A stretch of DNA of 64,000 bases from Miscanthus floridulus. Its lineage: Eukaryota > Streptophyta > Magnoliopsida > Poales > Poaceae. Under the pieces are notes generated by a model. That model saw only the letters and a program-made list of their open reading frames with translations. It had not been told where the DNA came from and searched no databases. Where the stretch lies: assembly GCF_019320115.1 (NCBI RefSeq), contig NC_089581.1, forward strand, positions 65,391,310 to 65,455,309, written 5' to 3'. Positions 23,622-34,537 of the stretch are shown here, one piece after another (within the stretch, counting starts at the first letter, position 1; every line of letters begins with the position of its first letter). A program made the position numbers and the translations under genes.

Positions 23622-25851
23622 ATGTCGCGGACACCAGACAGTATAGCCCGATGCCCCGAGCATGATGAGCAGCCAACCTATGAGGAGCAAGCACTAGAGG
23701 ACCAGCTTACTCAGGAGCAGTTCGATAACGAGGTAGAAAAGGATCTAGAAATGATGCTTACTCAGGAGCAATGTGACGAGGAGGAAGGGGAGCAAAGGAA
23801 GAGCAGGAGAGGCTACTGAAGGCGAAGAAGTTGATGATGAGGACTCAGAAGAGGGATGTAAGTCCTGAGGATCCTTTCCCACGTGAAGCCAGAAGGAGGC
23901 CAACGGAGGAAGATTTGGACAAGGATTTTGACCCGAACGAGGAGGTAGGGAAAAAACCTTAGCTTGTAAATTTTGCTAAAGCTTTGGTTGTGTTACCTCT
24001 GCTAACACTTTGACCTGTCGTATATACAGGTCCCTCCTAAAACTCAAAAAAGACGACGTGAATAGTCGATACATGAACAACGAGTGCCTCCTGAACAAGC
24101 ACTTTGCCACAGTCTTCTCAACAAGCACAACCGATACATGAACAACGAGTGCCTCCGGAAGAAGGTGATGCACAAGAAGATGAGGACGTGCCTAAATAGG
24201 AACTTTGAAAGAAGCATCCAATCACCATAAGGCCAGTTTATATTCCGATGAAAGATGTTTCGTCGGTGTCCAAGTGGTATTCCCATGACCAGTTCAAGCC
24301 TGAGAACCAAGTTAAAAAAGTCCCATCACGGGGTTCTGAGGAGATCGTCACTAGCAAACTCCACCAAATTACAAAGCAGTATCCAAATATTTATGCCATC
24401 AAATGGTCAAAGGATTGCCCGAAAACATATGAAAGAGGCAAGCCCTTCCTACCAAACCGTGACATCCAGTGCCTACCACTTGAAATGAGAATGTTCCATG
24501 ATTGGTACATGTGTGTTCTCCCAACAAGCATAGACCTCATACAAGCATGCTTCTCCACCGGCACATTTGGAAGCCTAACCAGGAAAATTGTCTTTGACTT
24601 CAATGACATGCAGACATGCTTTCACCTAGGAGCAATGGAGGTGAATCTAATTCGTACGTGGTGCCTGTAAGTCCTTATCCTCCCGATATGATATGAATGT
24701 AATATTTGAATTTTGTTGTAACTAACCCACATCGTGATTTGTAGAATGCAAGTGCACATTGTCAAACAGATGACAAGTGTGAAAGCCGGGTATATAGACC
24801 CTCAAGCTATAGCCTAAACAAATTTTAATTACCCTAAACAGTGAAAACTGGATGCCAAAGAGCTAGCTGCTGCAAAGACTCTTCGGGAGAAAGAGCATAT
24901 CCGTACGACGAAACTAAGGGAAGAGTCCTTTAAGGTTGCGGCATACATTGACCTGGCTTTCAAAACTCTCCAACAACACTCTACTATATGGCTACCATAC
25001 AACTTCGAGTAAGTTCAACTCTATACTTAAAGCTTTGTTCGATATATTTTATTCGATGCAAAAGACCTTATCTATTTCTATGATTAAATCTATACAGCAA
25101 CCATTGGATTTATATAGTCGTCGATGTCGGGAGGAGCATGGCATGGGTCTTTGATTCAATAGATAGGGACCCGGTAACATACAAAGACTTCATATCGATT
25201 CTCAAGACGTATACATATCGACAATTCTCATTAGCTTATATGTTTGTATACATACTTGTAACGTTCACTTTTGGATACTAACAAGTTGTATTTGCTAAAA
25301 TAATTCGAACATGGCATTTAGGTTCTATGTCACTAATCATTAAGGAAGGCATGATCCAGCAAGGAAGGAAAATCTGGCTATAAAAAGACTATGTGCGGTA
25401 AGTGTAACTTACTTCTTCAGTACTCCATTACATGGCTATCAAAATCATTACTTAATATTTTCATATGCAAAACACACAGTGCCCCAAGCAGAAGTCTAGG
25501 AGTATACATTGTGGATACTATATATGTTGTATGATGAGTAACACCGGTGCCTATAGGAGACACCCCTTAAGGGTAAGTTTGAATCTCTCCACCCGTAGTA
25601 TAAAAACTTCGTACATGGTATGAAATACTAAACCGAAACTTGTTCTCTTGTAGTGGAAAGAAGAGAAAGGAATAAAAAGAGACTCATACAAGGATGACCA
25701 ACTCTTAGAGCTCGTCAGCGACCTTTGTAACTTCATGTTGGACCAGATTGTACACGTCAAAGGCGCCTACTATGACCTAGAGTCTGACTTAGGTAGAAAT
25801 CCTCAGTACCAACACCTTCGTGAGACAGAAAAGCTAGCTCTAGGACGTTAA
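23622..25851 (+). pseudogene. Second CACTA-1 gene with C-terminal Ulp1-like (C48) protease domain, broken
   Basis: The ATG at 23622 begins MSRTPDS, then an acidic Glu/Gln-rich stretch (23660-23950). The central part at 24248-24670 is a conserved region I know only from plant transposon proteins. The end has Ulp1 hallmarks: NHWIYIVVDV with the His-Trp pair (about 25097-25130), WVFDSIDRDP with the Asp (about 25140-25170), and HCGYYICCMMS with the catalytic Cys (about 25510-25540). The tail (25650-25851) is charged and ends at TAA. The exons are separated by AT-rich introns, and the frame breaks near 23790 and 24050. Ulp1 enzymes cut SUMO from proteins; grass CACTA and MULE elements are known to carry Ulp1-like domains. 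Function here is unproven. Confidence 0.72.
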
Positions 25852-25959
25852 TAACAATGTTTATGGAATTTATATATTTAATGATGGATTGTATATATTC
25901 TTGTGAATTGGACTTGTAATTGTAGTTTATATAATACTCTTGTGCTTGTAGTCTAAAGG

Positions 25960-26128
25960 GTTCGGAATGCTGGTCATGGGGCGTTCGGCAACGCGAACGT
26001 GGTTCGGAATGTTGGTCGCAGGACATTCAGCAACGCGAACGTGGTTCGGAACACTAGTCGTGGGGCGTTCGGCAACGCGAACGCGGTTTGGAACGTTGGT
26101 CGCGTGGTGTTTGGCAACGCAAACGCCG
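25960..26128. repeat. 42-bp tandem repeat, four copies, CACTA-1
   Basis: Four units begin GTTCGGAATG-like and contain 'ggggcgttcggcaacgcgaac' variants. They are GC- and CpG-rich in an AT-rich setting. All three frames of both strands stay mostly open because 42 is a multiple of three, so the short ORFs here are probably by-products. CACTA-2 has the same array reversed at 29670-29848. Confidence 0.85.
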
Positions 26129-26204
26129 GATGGAATACACAGAAACAAACAGTGTTCTTATCGAATTTGAATTGTAAATTTGAATTTTTTGCGAAAAAAC
26201 GTAC

Positions 26205-26390
26205 TGTAGGAGCAGTTCTAGATTGAACCGCCTGGTACTACAGCCGCCCCTGTAAATCGATTTGTAGGGGCAGCCTGAGAACCGTCTCTATAAATACATG
26301 ATTTATAGAGACGGTTAGGTAGGGACGGCTGGCCAAACCGTCCCTACAAAGAGTTACGAGCCGCTCCTACAAAGAGTTTCTACAGTAGTG
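26205..26390 (+). repeat. CACTA-1 3' terminus and subterminal repeats
   Basis: Inverted copies of 'ttgtaggggcagcc' and 'aaaccgtccctacaaa' lead to the end ACAGTAGTG at 26390. Reversed, the end reads CACTACTGTAGAAAC, matching the CACTACTGCAGAAAC end of CACTA-2. Confidence 0.85.
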
Positions 26391-26583
26391 GGTGTCTCGT
26401 CTTGTGCTTGGCGAGCGCGTGGTATGACGCGTACACCTTGCTGATGAACGCGGAGCACTGGTACCATGCTGGTTCGTTTTGGCCTCCTGTACGCAGCCGC
26501 GCTCTCGCTCTCCTGAAGAACCTGAAGAAGAACCAACGGCCGGGTGCAGTCTGCAGAACCCTGAATGTTCCTGGTTCAGTCAT
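26391..26583 (-). pseudogene. Possible C2H2 zinc-finger gene fragment cut by CACTA-1
   Basis: Read on the minus strand towards the CACTA end, the sequence gives YQCSAFISKVYASYHALAKH followed by KTRH, which resembles a plant EPF-type finger (C..C..F.S..ALGGH...H). The second Cys is missing and QALGGH is replaced by HALAKH. The reading frame runs into the CACTA end, and reading on past the other end (12734 downward) gives basic residues and a stop near 12670. I suspect the element split an old finger gene. Evidence is one motif only. Confidence 0.4.
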
Positions 26584-26937
26584 TGCCTTGATCTTTTTCA
26601 GATTAATCTAAGAAGCACCAGATGCACACGAGCAAGAATCAGCCATGGTGGAGCCTCTCGGCACTGAGGATCGGAGTTGCCGGATGCAGCGCTGCACCTT
26701 TCGGTTAATTCGTGCCGATTTAAAGATCCAGTTTTATATGCTCTTGGAGTTAGCTCTTAGGCGCATAGAGAAACGTTGGTGTCCATTCAGGCGCGTGGCT
26801 TGCTATCGATCGATGGCCGTTGTCTGTGCCTCTGTGGGGGCATAACGCATTGCTGAGCTCGCGGGTGGTTTGGTCCAGACTCCAGAGCAGACGTGGGGGG
26901 CCAGCTGCTTTTTTTAACCTTTTTTTCTTTTCTTTTT
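26584..26937. other. Intergenic, nothing recognised
   Basis: This is mixed-composition sequence between the finger-like fragment and the foldback MITE. I see no domain, repeat or RNA gene. Confidence 0.3.
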
Positions 26938-27595
26938 AGGTAAAGTACATTTTTCAACCTCCAAATCGTATTGAAGTTCGATTTTCAACCTTTAATTATG
27001 AAACCGGTTACAAACCCCCTCTAACTATTAAAACTGGACAAGTTTGATCATCGGCTGATTTCAAAAGCGGTTTTCTATTTTCTAACAATAATAAAAATCC
27101 AGATTGATCTCTAGAAGTTTTGTAATTAATTTATTTTAAATTATAAAAATATAAAACTAGTTTATGTTTTCTTCTAAAGATGTTATATATATGTTGATTT
27201 TATATTTAAAATTGTTTATGGTCTATATATAGATATTTGGAATTGGCTTATTTATGTTCCTATTGTTTCATTGCTCGTTGTCACGCTTGTTATTTATTTA
27301 AAACAAGTAAGGTCTAAACAATTTTAAATATAACATCAACATATATATAACATTTTTAGAAGAAAACATGAACTAGTTTCATATTTTTATAATTTAAAAT
27401 AAATTAATTACGAACTTCTAGAGATCGAACCAGATTTTTATTATTATTAGAAAATAGAAAACCATTTTTGAAAGCAGCCGAGGACCAAATTTATCCGGTT
27501 TTGATAATTAGAGGGTGTCTGTTAGCCAGTTTCATAGTTGAAGGTTGAAAATGGAACTTCAATAAGAGTTGAAAGTTGAAAAATGTACTTTACCC
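26938..27595. mobile_element. 658-bp foldback (MULE-type) MITE
   Basis: The left arm starts AGGTAAAGTACATTTTTCAA and the right arm, reversed, starts GGGTAAAGTACATTTTTCAA. The arms are about 290 bp each and pair almost throughout. The 9-mer TTTCTTTTT occurs on both sides (26929-26937, 27596-27604), fitting a Mutator-type duplication, though a pyrimidine run is weak evidence. There is no coding sequence. Confidence 0.75.
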
Positions 27596-27604
27596 TTTCT
27601 TTTT

Positions 27605-28004
27605 TGATAAGGACCTCGTTGGGTTAGATGGTGACACGAGATGTTGATCGAGCACAAAACACTTGGGTGTATGGTACTCTCTAGTCTCTGCCTTTCAAAT
27701 CGTAAGTCTTTTTTATCTTCTAAATAAATGATGTGTCTTATCTAAAAAAAGTTTTCTAAAAGAAGAAACTTACAAAATTTGAAGTAGACGAAATTTAGCA
27801 GCCACCCAGTTTCCGTCCGCCACCTCCTAACTTTAAGTGTACGCAGCAAAAAAATAATAATAAAAAAATTACACTACAAACTCATATACTCATATATGCA
27901 CATACACTCCTATAAGCACAAGCACATAAATCCTACTTATATGAACACCTCGTTGCGGAGAGAGGGGGACATAAAAGAAGGAAGGTAAAATTCAATTCAA
28001 ATAG
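27605..28004. other. AT-rich spacer
   Basis: I see no gene. It contains a purine-rich tail (27955-27990) and the 'actcatatactcatatatgcacatacactcc' type of simple AC/AT sequence at 27880-27915. Confidence 0.3.
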
Positions 28005-28215
28005 TTATTTTATAAGTAAAATGCACCGGAGGTCCATTAATTTTTGAGAGGATGTCATTCAGGTCCATTAACTTTCAAACTGTATTTTTGGGTCCTTAAA
28101 CTTTTTAAGTGGTTCACCAGGCATCCATACCCCTTCGTTTATGTTTATATTTTGCATAAACATCCTTCTATTATTTTTCTTTCACACCTTTACCCTTCTC
28201 CGTCTTCTGAGCGCA

Positions 28216-28980
28216 CGGTGTTGGCGGGAGAGCGCAGCAAGCATGCACGAGGGCCTGTAGACTGCAGTGCGCTACCGTCTGTGGACTATGGATGTGGGTA
28301 GAGATGCGAGCACCGCGAGCCAGCGAACGACCGTGGGTGTGCGCTACCATCTGCAGGGCTCCATGAAGATGGCGATGCGGTGGGGCGCGGCCTGGACTCC
28401 AAGGAACGCTTCGTCTTGGGCAGTTGGGTTCTGACGACGCGCCGCCATCTCCGTTCAGCACGCGCTCGTAGCACGACGTGGACGGCGAGGCCGCAACCAC
28501 CAGCACTGTCTCGGACGCCGACGAGAGGCGCTGCCTCGGGGCGGCGCGCTCTGCGACTGCGCTGGCGTACAGGAGGTGAAGGACACGTCGTCAAACCGGC
28601 CGCTGAGTGTCAGCATGCGGCTCACATCGTCAACCTAGCTCGCCGGCGTACCCCTTCTGCTGCACGCCGACGTACAGCACGGCGAGCACGACCTTGGCCT
28701 CCCTCTCTCACTTGTGGTGTTTATCACAAACACTGACACACTCACGTTCTCTACGGTGGATACACGCATACACATACAAAAGCCTGAGCACACATGACAC
28801 ATACAGAGCAGTACAAGCTAACAAGCTTTGTTGACACAGCCACACAACAGCTCTCATCCTTTCTATTCATTTATAGACTATAGTAAGTATACATGCAACA
28901 AGCGATAAGAACCGGGCCATCCACTCAGCGTAAACTATCGCCATGAATAAGGTAAATAGCAAGTGCACTAATGACAAGAT
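28216..28980. other. Pack-MULE interior of unknown origin
   Basis: GC-rich up to about 28700, then AC-rich. Small frames on both strands (for example 28286-28594 minus and 28380-28736 plus) show no domain I recognise. Capture from a host gene is likely, but the source is unknown. Confidence 0.35.
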
Positions 28981-28989
28981 TAAACTCTA

Positions 28990-29416
28990 CCAGAGTGCGT
29001 ATGCCTGCCCGCGCGAACGGCAGGAACGCCGGGCGTCGGCCTGCCGCGAACCGCTCCGGCTTGAACTCATGCGCGACTACGCGTTGGGGCCCAGATGGAC
29101 TTGTCGTGGTGGATGGCCAGCACCGGGGTCCACGCCGACAGGTCCTGGCCGTGGTCTGACATCGTGCGGCCCTCGTCGGCGATCTCCCTGCTCCGCCCGA
29201 TGGACTCCCTGCTCTCTTGCACCCGGCCATGGCCTCCGCTAGCGACGTGGGCATGGCAGCTTGCTCTCCACGCTGGAAGCGGTAGAAGTCGACGACGTCG
29301 CCCGCACGGTGGCCCTTTTCCTTGACGAAGCGTCTCCAGCCCTTGGTGAGCACGTAGCTCTGGCTGCTGGCCCAGTACAAGTACCAGAACTGCCACACCT
29401 TGCCCGCGCCGTCTTC
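28990..29416 (-). pseudogene. Captured B3-domain and cytochrome P450 fragments (Pack-MULE), 3' portion
   Basis: On the minus strand, 29416 to about 29270 reads [19 protein letters not shown], then [20 protein letters not shown] and DFYRF: the second half of a plant B3 DNA-binding domain of the RAV/NGATHA type. About 29132-29085 then gives [12 protein letters not shown] and, after a frame change, 29070-28998 gives EFKPERF...FLPF, which match the P450 PERF and pre-haem region (CYP72-clan style). The haem Cys is not present. So two unrelated gene pieces are joined. The B3 N-terminal part lies beyond CACTA-2 at 56481-56680. Confidence 0.8.
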
Positions 29417-29419
29417 TGG

Positions 29420-29600
29420 CACTACTGCAGAAACGCTTTTTAGGGGCGGCTCGTAACTCTTCGTAGAGGCGGTTTGGCCAGCCGTTCCTATCCAACCGTC
29501 TCTACAAATCATGTATTTGTAGGGACGGTTCTTAGGTCGTCCCTACAAATCAATTTGTAGGGGCGGCTGTAGTACCAACCGCCTCTATAATACTTGTTTC
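29420..29600 (-). repeat. CACTA-2 3' terminus and subterminal repeats
   Basis: CACTACTGCAGAAACGC is followed by alternating 'aggggcggct' and 'agccg.cc.tac' modules (29440-29590). Confidence 0.85.
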
Positions 29601-29669
29601 TAGGGGAGTACGTTTTTCCGTCAAAAAAATTCAAATTCGACCAGAACACTGTTTGTTTCCGTGTATTCC

Positions 29670-29848
29670 ATCCAGCGTTCGCGTTGTCGAACGCCATGCG
29701 ACCAACGTTTCGAACCGCGTTCGCGTTGCCGAACGCCCCAAGACCAGCGTTCTGAACCACATTCGCTTTGCCGAACGTCCTGCGACCAATGTTCCGAACC
29801 ACATTCGCGTTGCCGAACGCCCCGCGACCAGCGTTGTGAACCCCTTAG
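29670..29848. repeat. 42-bp tandem repeat of CACTA-2
   Basis: Four units of 'cgttcgcgttgccgaacgcc' type match the array at 25960-26128 in reverse. Confidence 0.8.
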
Positions 29849-29949
29849 ACTACAAGCACAAGAGTATTATATAAACTACAATTACAAGTCCAATTCACAA
29901 GAATATATACAATCCATCATTAAATATACAAATTCCATAAACATTGTTA

Positions 29950-32189
29950 TCAACGTCTTAGAGCTAACCTTTCAGTCTCACGAAGGTGTTGGTACTAAGG
30001 ATTTCTACCTAAGTCAGACTCTCGATCATGGTAGGCGCCTTTGACGTGTACAATCTGGTCCAATATAAAGTTACAAACGTCGCCGACGAGCTCTAAGAGT
30101 TGATCATCCTTGTATGGGTCTTTTTTCATTTCTTTCTCTTCTTTCCACTACAAGAGAACAAGTTTCGGTTTAGTATTTAATACCATGTACGAAGTTTTTA
30201 TACTACGGGTGAAGAGGTTCAAACTTACCCTTAAGGGGTGTCTCCTGTAGACACCGATGTTACTCATCATAGAACATATATAGTATCCATAATGTACACT
30301 CACAGGCTTCTGCTTGAGGCACTATGTGTTTTGCATATGAAAATGTTAAGTAATGCTTTTGATAGCCATATAATGGAGTACTGAAGAAGTAAGTTACACT
30401 TACCGCACATAGTGTTTTTATAGCCAGCTTTTTCTTTCTTGCTGGATCATGCCTTCCTTGATGATTAGTAACATAGAACCTAAATGCCTTGTTCGAATTA
30501 TTTTAGCAAATACAACTTGTTAGTATCCAAAAGTGAACGTTACAAGTATGTATACAAACATATAAGCTAATGAGGATTGTCGATATGTATACATCTTGAG
30601 AATCGATATGAAGTCTTTGTATGTCACCGGGTCCCTATCTATTGAATCAAAGACCCATGCCATGCTCCTCCCGACATCGACGGCTATACAAATCCAGTGG
30701 TTGCTGCATGGATTTAATCATAGAACTAGATAAGCTCTTTTGCATCGAATAAAATATATCGAACAAAGCTTTAAGTATAGAGTTGAACTTACTCGAAGTT
30801 GTATGGTAGCCATATAGTAGAGTGTTGTTGGAGAGTTTTGAAAGCCAGGGCAATGTATGCCGCAACCTTAAGGGACTCTTCCCTTAGTTTCGTCGTACGG
30901 ATGTGCTCTTTCTCCCGAAGAGTCTTTGCAGCGGCTAGCTCTTTGACATCCAGTTTCTACTGTTTAGGGTAATTAAAATTTGTTTGGGCTATAGCTTGAG
31001 GGTCTATATACCCGGCTTTCACACTTGGCATTTGTTTGATAATGTGCACTTGCATTCTACAAATCACGGCATGGGTTAGTTACAACAAAATTCAAAGATT
31101 ACATTCATATCATATCAGGAGGACGAGGACTTTCAGGCACCACGTGCGAATTAGATTCATCTCCATTGCTCCCAGGTGAAAGCATGTCTGCATGTCATTG
31201 AAGTCAAAGACAATTTTCCCGGCTGGGCTTCCAAATGTGCCGGTGGGGAAGCATGCTTGTATGAGGTCTATGCTCATTGGGAGAACACGCAAGTACCAAT
31301 CATGGAACCTTGTCATTCCAAGTGGTAGGCACTGGATGTCCCGGTTTGGTAGGAAGAGCTTGCCTCTTTCATATGTTTTTGGGCAATCCTTTGACCATTT
31401 GATGGCATCAACATTTGGATACTGCTTTGTAATTTGGTGGAGTTTGCTAGTGACGGCCTCCTCAGAACCCCGTGATGGGACTTTTTTAACTTGGTTCTCA
31501 TGCTTGAACTGGTCATGGGAATACCACTTGGACACCAACAAAACATCTTTCATCGGAACATAAACTGGCCTTATGGTGATTGGATGCTTCTTTCAAAGTT
31601 TCCATTCAGGCACGTCCTCATCTTCTTGTGCATCACCTTCTTTAGGAGGCACTCGTTGTTCATGTATCGGTTGTGCTTGTTGAGAAGACTGTGGCAAAGT
31701 GCTTGTTCAGGAGGCACTCATTGTTCATGTATCGGTTGTTCATGTCGTCTTTTGCGAGTTTCAGGATGGACCTATATATACGATAGGTCAAAGTGTTAGC
31801 AGAGATAACACAGCCAAAGCTTTAGCAAAATTTACAAGCTAAGGCTTTTTCCCTACCTCCTCATTCAGGTCAAAATCCTTGTCCAAATCTTCCTCCGTTG
31901 GCCTTCTTCTATCTTCACATGGGAAAGGATCATCAGGACTTACATATCCCTCTTCTGAGTCCTCATCATCATCATTAACTTCTTCGCCTTCAGCAGCCTC
32001 TCCTGTTCTTCCTTCTGCTCCCCCTTCCTCCTCGTCACACTGCTCCTGAGTAAGCATCACTTCTAGATCCTTTTCTACCTCGTTATCGAACTGCTCTTGA
32101 GTAAGCTGGTCCTCTAGTGCTTGCTCCTCATAGGTTGGCTGCTCATCATGCTCGGGGTATCGGACTGCACTGTCTAGTGTCCGTGACAT
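29950..32189 (-). pseudogene. Second CACTA-2 gene with Ulp1-like protease domain, broken
   Basis: The ATG at 32187-32189 (MSRTLDS) opens a long acidic first exon that stays open to 31839, better kept than in copy 1, with SEEGYVSPDDPFP and DFDLNEEVGKKP near its end. The middle region is 31110-31553. The Ulp1 His-Trp and Asp motifs (NHWICIAVDV, WVFDSIDRDP) lie at about 30640-30710. The Cys-motif region near 30260-30310 is altered compared with copy 1. A TAG interrupts the tail near 29988, and the frame ends at TGA 29950-29952. Role as for the copy-1 gene; unproven. Confidence 0.68.
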
Positions 32190-34513
32190 TATTTCGCGCT
32201 TTGTTCTAATAGATGCAAGAAAGTGTGCTTTAGGTACGCGAGAAGGTATAAGAAATAAAAAAGGTCTATAAACCAAAGTAGTACTATAAAACAACAATAT
32301 ATCAAAAAAACGAGTAGTAGCAGTAGTAGAGGCCTCAGAAACATGCCAATCATCATCTGATCTTAAACTTGGAGCATCAAGGCATCATAACAGAGAAGAA
32401 AGGAGGAGGTAATATAGGGGCGGCTGCTAATGATGCCACGTTTCTCACAAGTTATTGATCATCAACTCATATTCCATATAATGTATGGACTTGGACAATT
32501 TCATCATCGGCAAAACAAAGGAGAGGAGAGGAGAGGGGAGATTTGGCAAAAAAGCAACAGCTACTTAACAAACATAGAGAGGAAAAGGTGTAAAAAAAGC
32601 AGCTGCTGCTTTCCAAACATAGATGATAGGAAAGGTGACAAAAATAGAGGAGAGGAGGGTAGCACAGGGGAGGAGCCGAGAAGGGTAGCAAGTTAGCAAC
32701 TAGCGTGCGTCTATATTTGCACGTCGTCTCTGTCATCCCACCAAAACCCGCTTCGAAGCAAAACAAACAAATGAACACCTCATCAGTCACCTCCCTGATG
32801 ACCCTGCTGAAGGTGACAGCAGTGGCCACACCAAAAGAAACAGCATACTTTTGGTAACTAAAAAACCATTGCCCATCAAGTAACTAAAGAATTGAAGTAA
32901 CAAGGATTTCTCACATATATATAAGATAAAAGGACCAAAAGCTATCCACTAGAAAATATTCTCACGCTCAGTTATATATTAGCTAGTACAGGTCACGGAT
33001 ATATCCTAAGAAAAATGTATGACTCAAGGATTCATGTAGAATTAAGCACTTACAAACGGGGTTCAATGAAAGTTAGATTACTCATGCTGAAATACAATTG
33101 TTATTTGAAAATTACAGAAGTAACATGAGAACAAGTAGAAATGAATGAATTTCCAACTGCTAGAATGAAATCATTATAATTGAGAAGTATCAAAGGTAGC
33201 TCACATACTGGAAGAGATATGATTAAGTAATTCGAATCTAGAATAAATCGACTTGATTCTAATCCAAAGTAAAAAGAATCAGAACATGATTCTAATACAT
33301 TTTCTATTAGGCAAACCCTGCAGTCTGCACAATCAGATGCCTGATTCTAAGCAGCAGTAATCCTTGCACCTAAAAACAAAAGGATGCCAGTCCATTTTGC
33401 TGAAAGGAAGATTATTCCAACAACTAAACTGAGCACCTCCTAGTCTAAGCTCGCTTCTAATACTCAAAATCACAACAACAGATGCTTAAAACCAATTAGC
33501 TAACAAAGAACCATCGACTCCACATGGCAGAGATGAGTCCTTGGAACCAAATGAGGTTACATGGACTGGCTGAGATGCGATTAAGTTGGCCTAGTTGCTT
33601 GCTGCCAGTAGTTTTCACTTGTGCATCGTACATACCAGTTGAGCTACTCAGAGAGCTGTGGTTTGTTCGCGCAGCTTTTATACCAGCTAAATGAACAAAA
33701 ACAGTAGAGGGGAAGCCCAAAGTAGCAAAAGGATGTCACTACTTTCCATTTCACTGAAAGTGCAAGTCTTGTTACAGAAAAACCAAACACCTATCATTCT
33801 AACCGCAATTCCAATACTCAAATTGCCAAAACAGGAACCCATGACAAAATAAAAAAAAGTTAATAGTATGCTTTCGCTGAAATGGATGCCACTTGCACTT
33901 AATAATAGCAAATTGATGCCACTTGCTATTTCACTGAAAGGAAGAGCATTTTAGTCTAAGAATGCTCCTAGTACACAAACAGCGCTAGCAGGAAAGGCTT
34001 TTCTAGCAGCTAATATAACAGAAAAATCAAGCACCTATCATGCTAACTGCATTTCTAATACTTAAAATCGCCAAAACAGGAAACCATCATGACAGAACAA
34101 AGAAAAAGTACTACTACATTTTTGCTGAAATTGGTGCCACTTGCGCCTAATAATAGCAAATGGATGCCACTTGCTATTTCTTTCTTATTAGTAGGAAACA
34201 GGGAAACAATAAAGACATAATACATGTACAAATTGATTAAAGCAAAGTGTAAACAGGTCTAGGGACCAGATCTACTGCACAGTTGCAGGGGGGAAATCAA
34301 ATTGCTTTAAAAATGCAAGTGTGAATGACCTTGAAGGCTAAAGCCAGTTTCAGTGGGGTTTCATACTCATTTAATGAGGTAAGACATCAGTAAATAGTAA
34401 AAGGGATGAGGTAGCAAATAAATATAAGATAAAAGGAACTGATATAGTGTAAAATAGTATCATTTTGCCAACTGTACTAAGACTTCACTACTAATCCATG
34501 CAATTTGTTTTTG
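32190..34513. other. Non-coding interior of CACTA-2 (matches 21311-23621 reversed)
   Basis: It holds the pyrimidine/purine-rich block (32510-32700) and the degenerate 250-bp repeats (33400-34190) seen in copy 1. No recognisable protein. Confidence 0.5.
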
Positions 34514-34537
34514 CAGGTACTTCATAGTAATCAACGA
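34514..34537 (+). pseudogene. Captured NB-ARC fragment in CACTA-2, 5' stub
   Basis: The acceptor TTTTTGCAG (34508-34516) is followed by TACTTCATAGTAATCAACGA, encoding the start of the kinase-2 motif. The Sirevirus insertion at 34538 cuts it, and the motif continues at 47835 (DDIWDW). This proves that both parts were once continuous. Confidence 0.8.

Larger units (their letters stand above)
12735..26390 (+). mobile_element. CACTA (En/Spm) transposon, copy 1, full length
   Basis: It starts CACTACGCGAAAAATGG and ends ...CTACAGTAGTG (13,656 bp), with subterminal 'ttTgtaggggcggct...agccgcccctacaaa' repeats at both ends. Flanking trinucleotides are AGT and GGT, a 3-bp duplication with one mismatch. 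Plus-strand order: TnpD (13769-17262), AT-rich hairpin block, internal repeat-plus-TATA unit (18980-19135), leader, captured NB-ARC fragment on the minus strand, Ulp1-type second gene (23622-25851), 42-bp tandem repeat, 3' end. CACTA-2 has the same order in reverse. Both genes are broken, so it is non-autonomous now. Confidence 0.93.

Noticed and set aside
28286..28736. Overlapping GC-rich ORFs at the left of the Pack-MULE
   Set aside because: No recognisable domain and frames open on both strands; recorded only as captured DNA of unknown origin.
29920..30044. ORF C-termini over the 42-bp repeat (both CACTA copies)
   Set aside because: Periodic peptides caused by a repeat unit divisible by three; they are not part of the Ulp1-type gene, which ends at 25851 or 29950.
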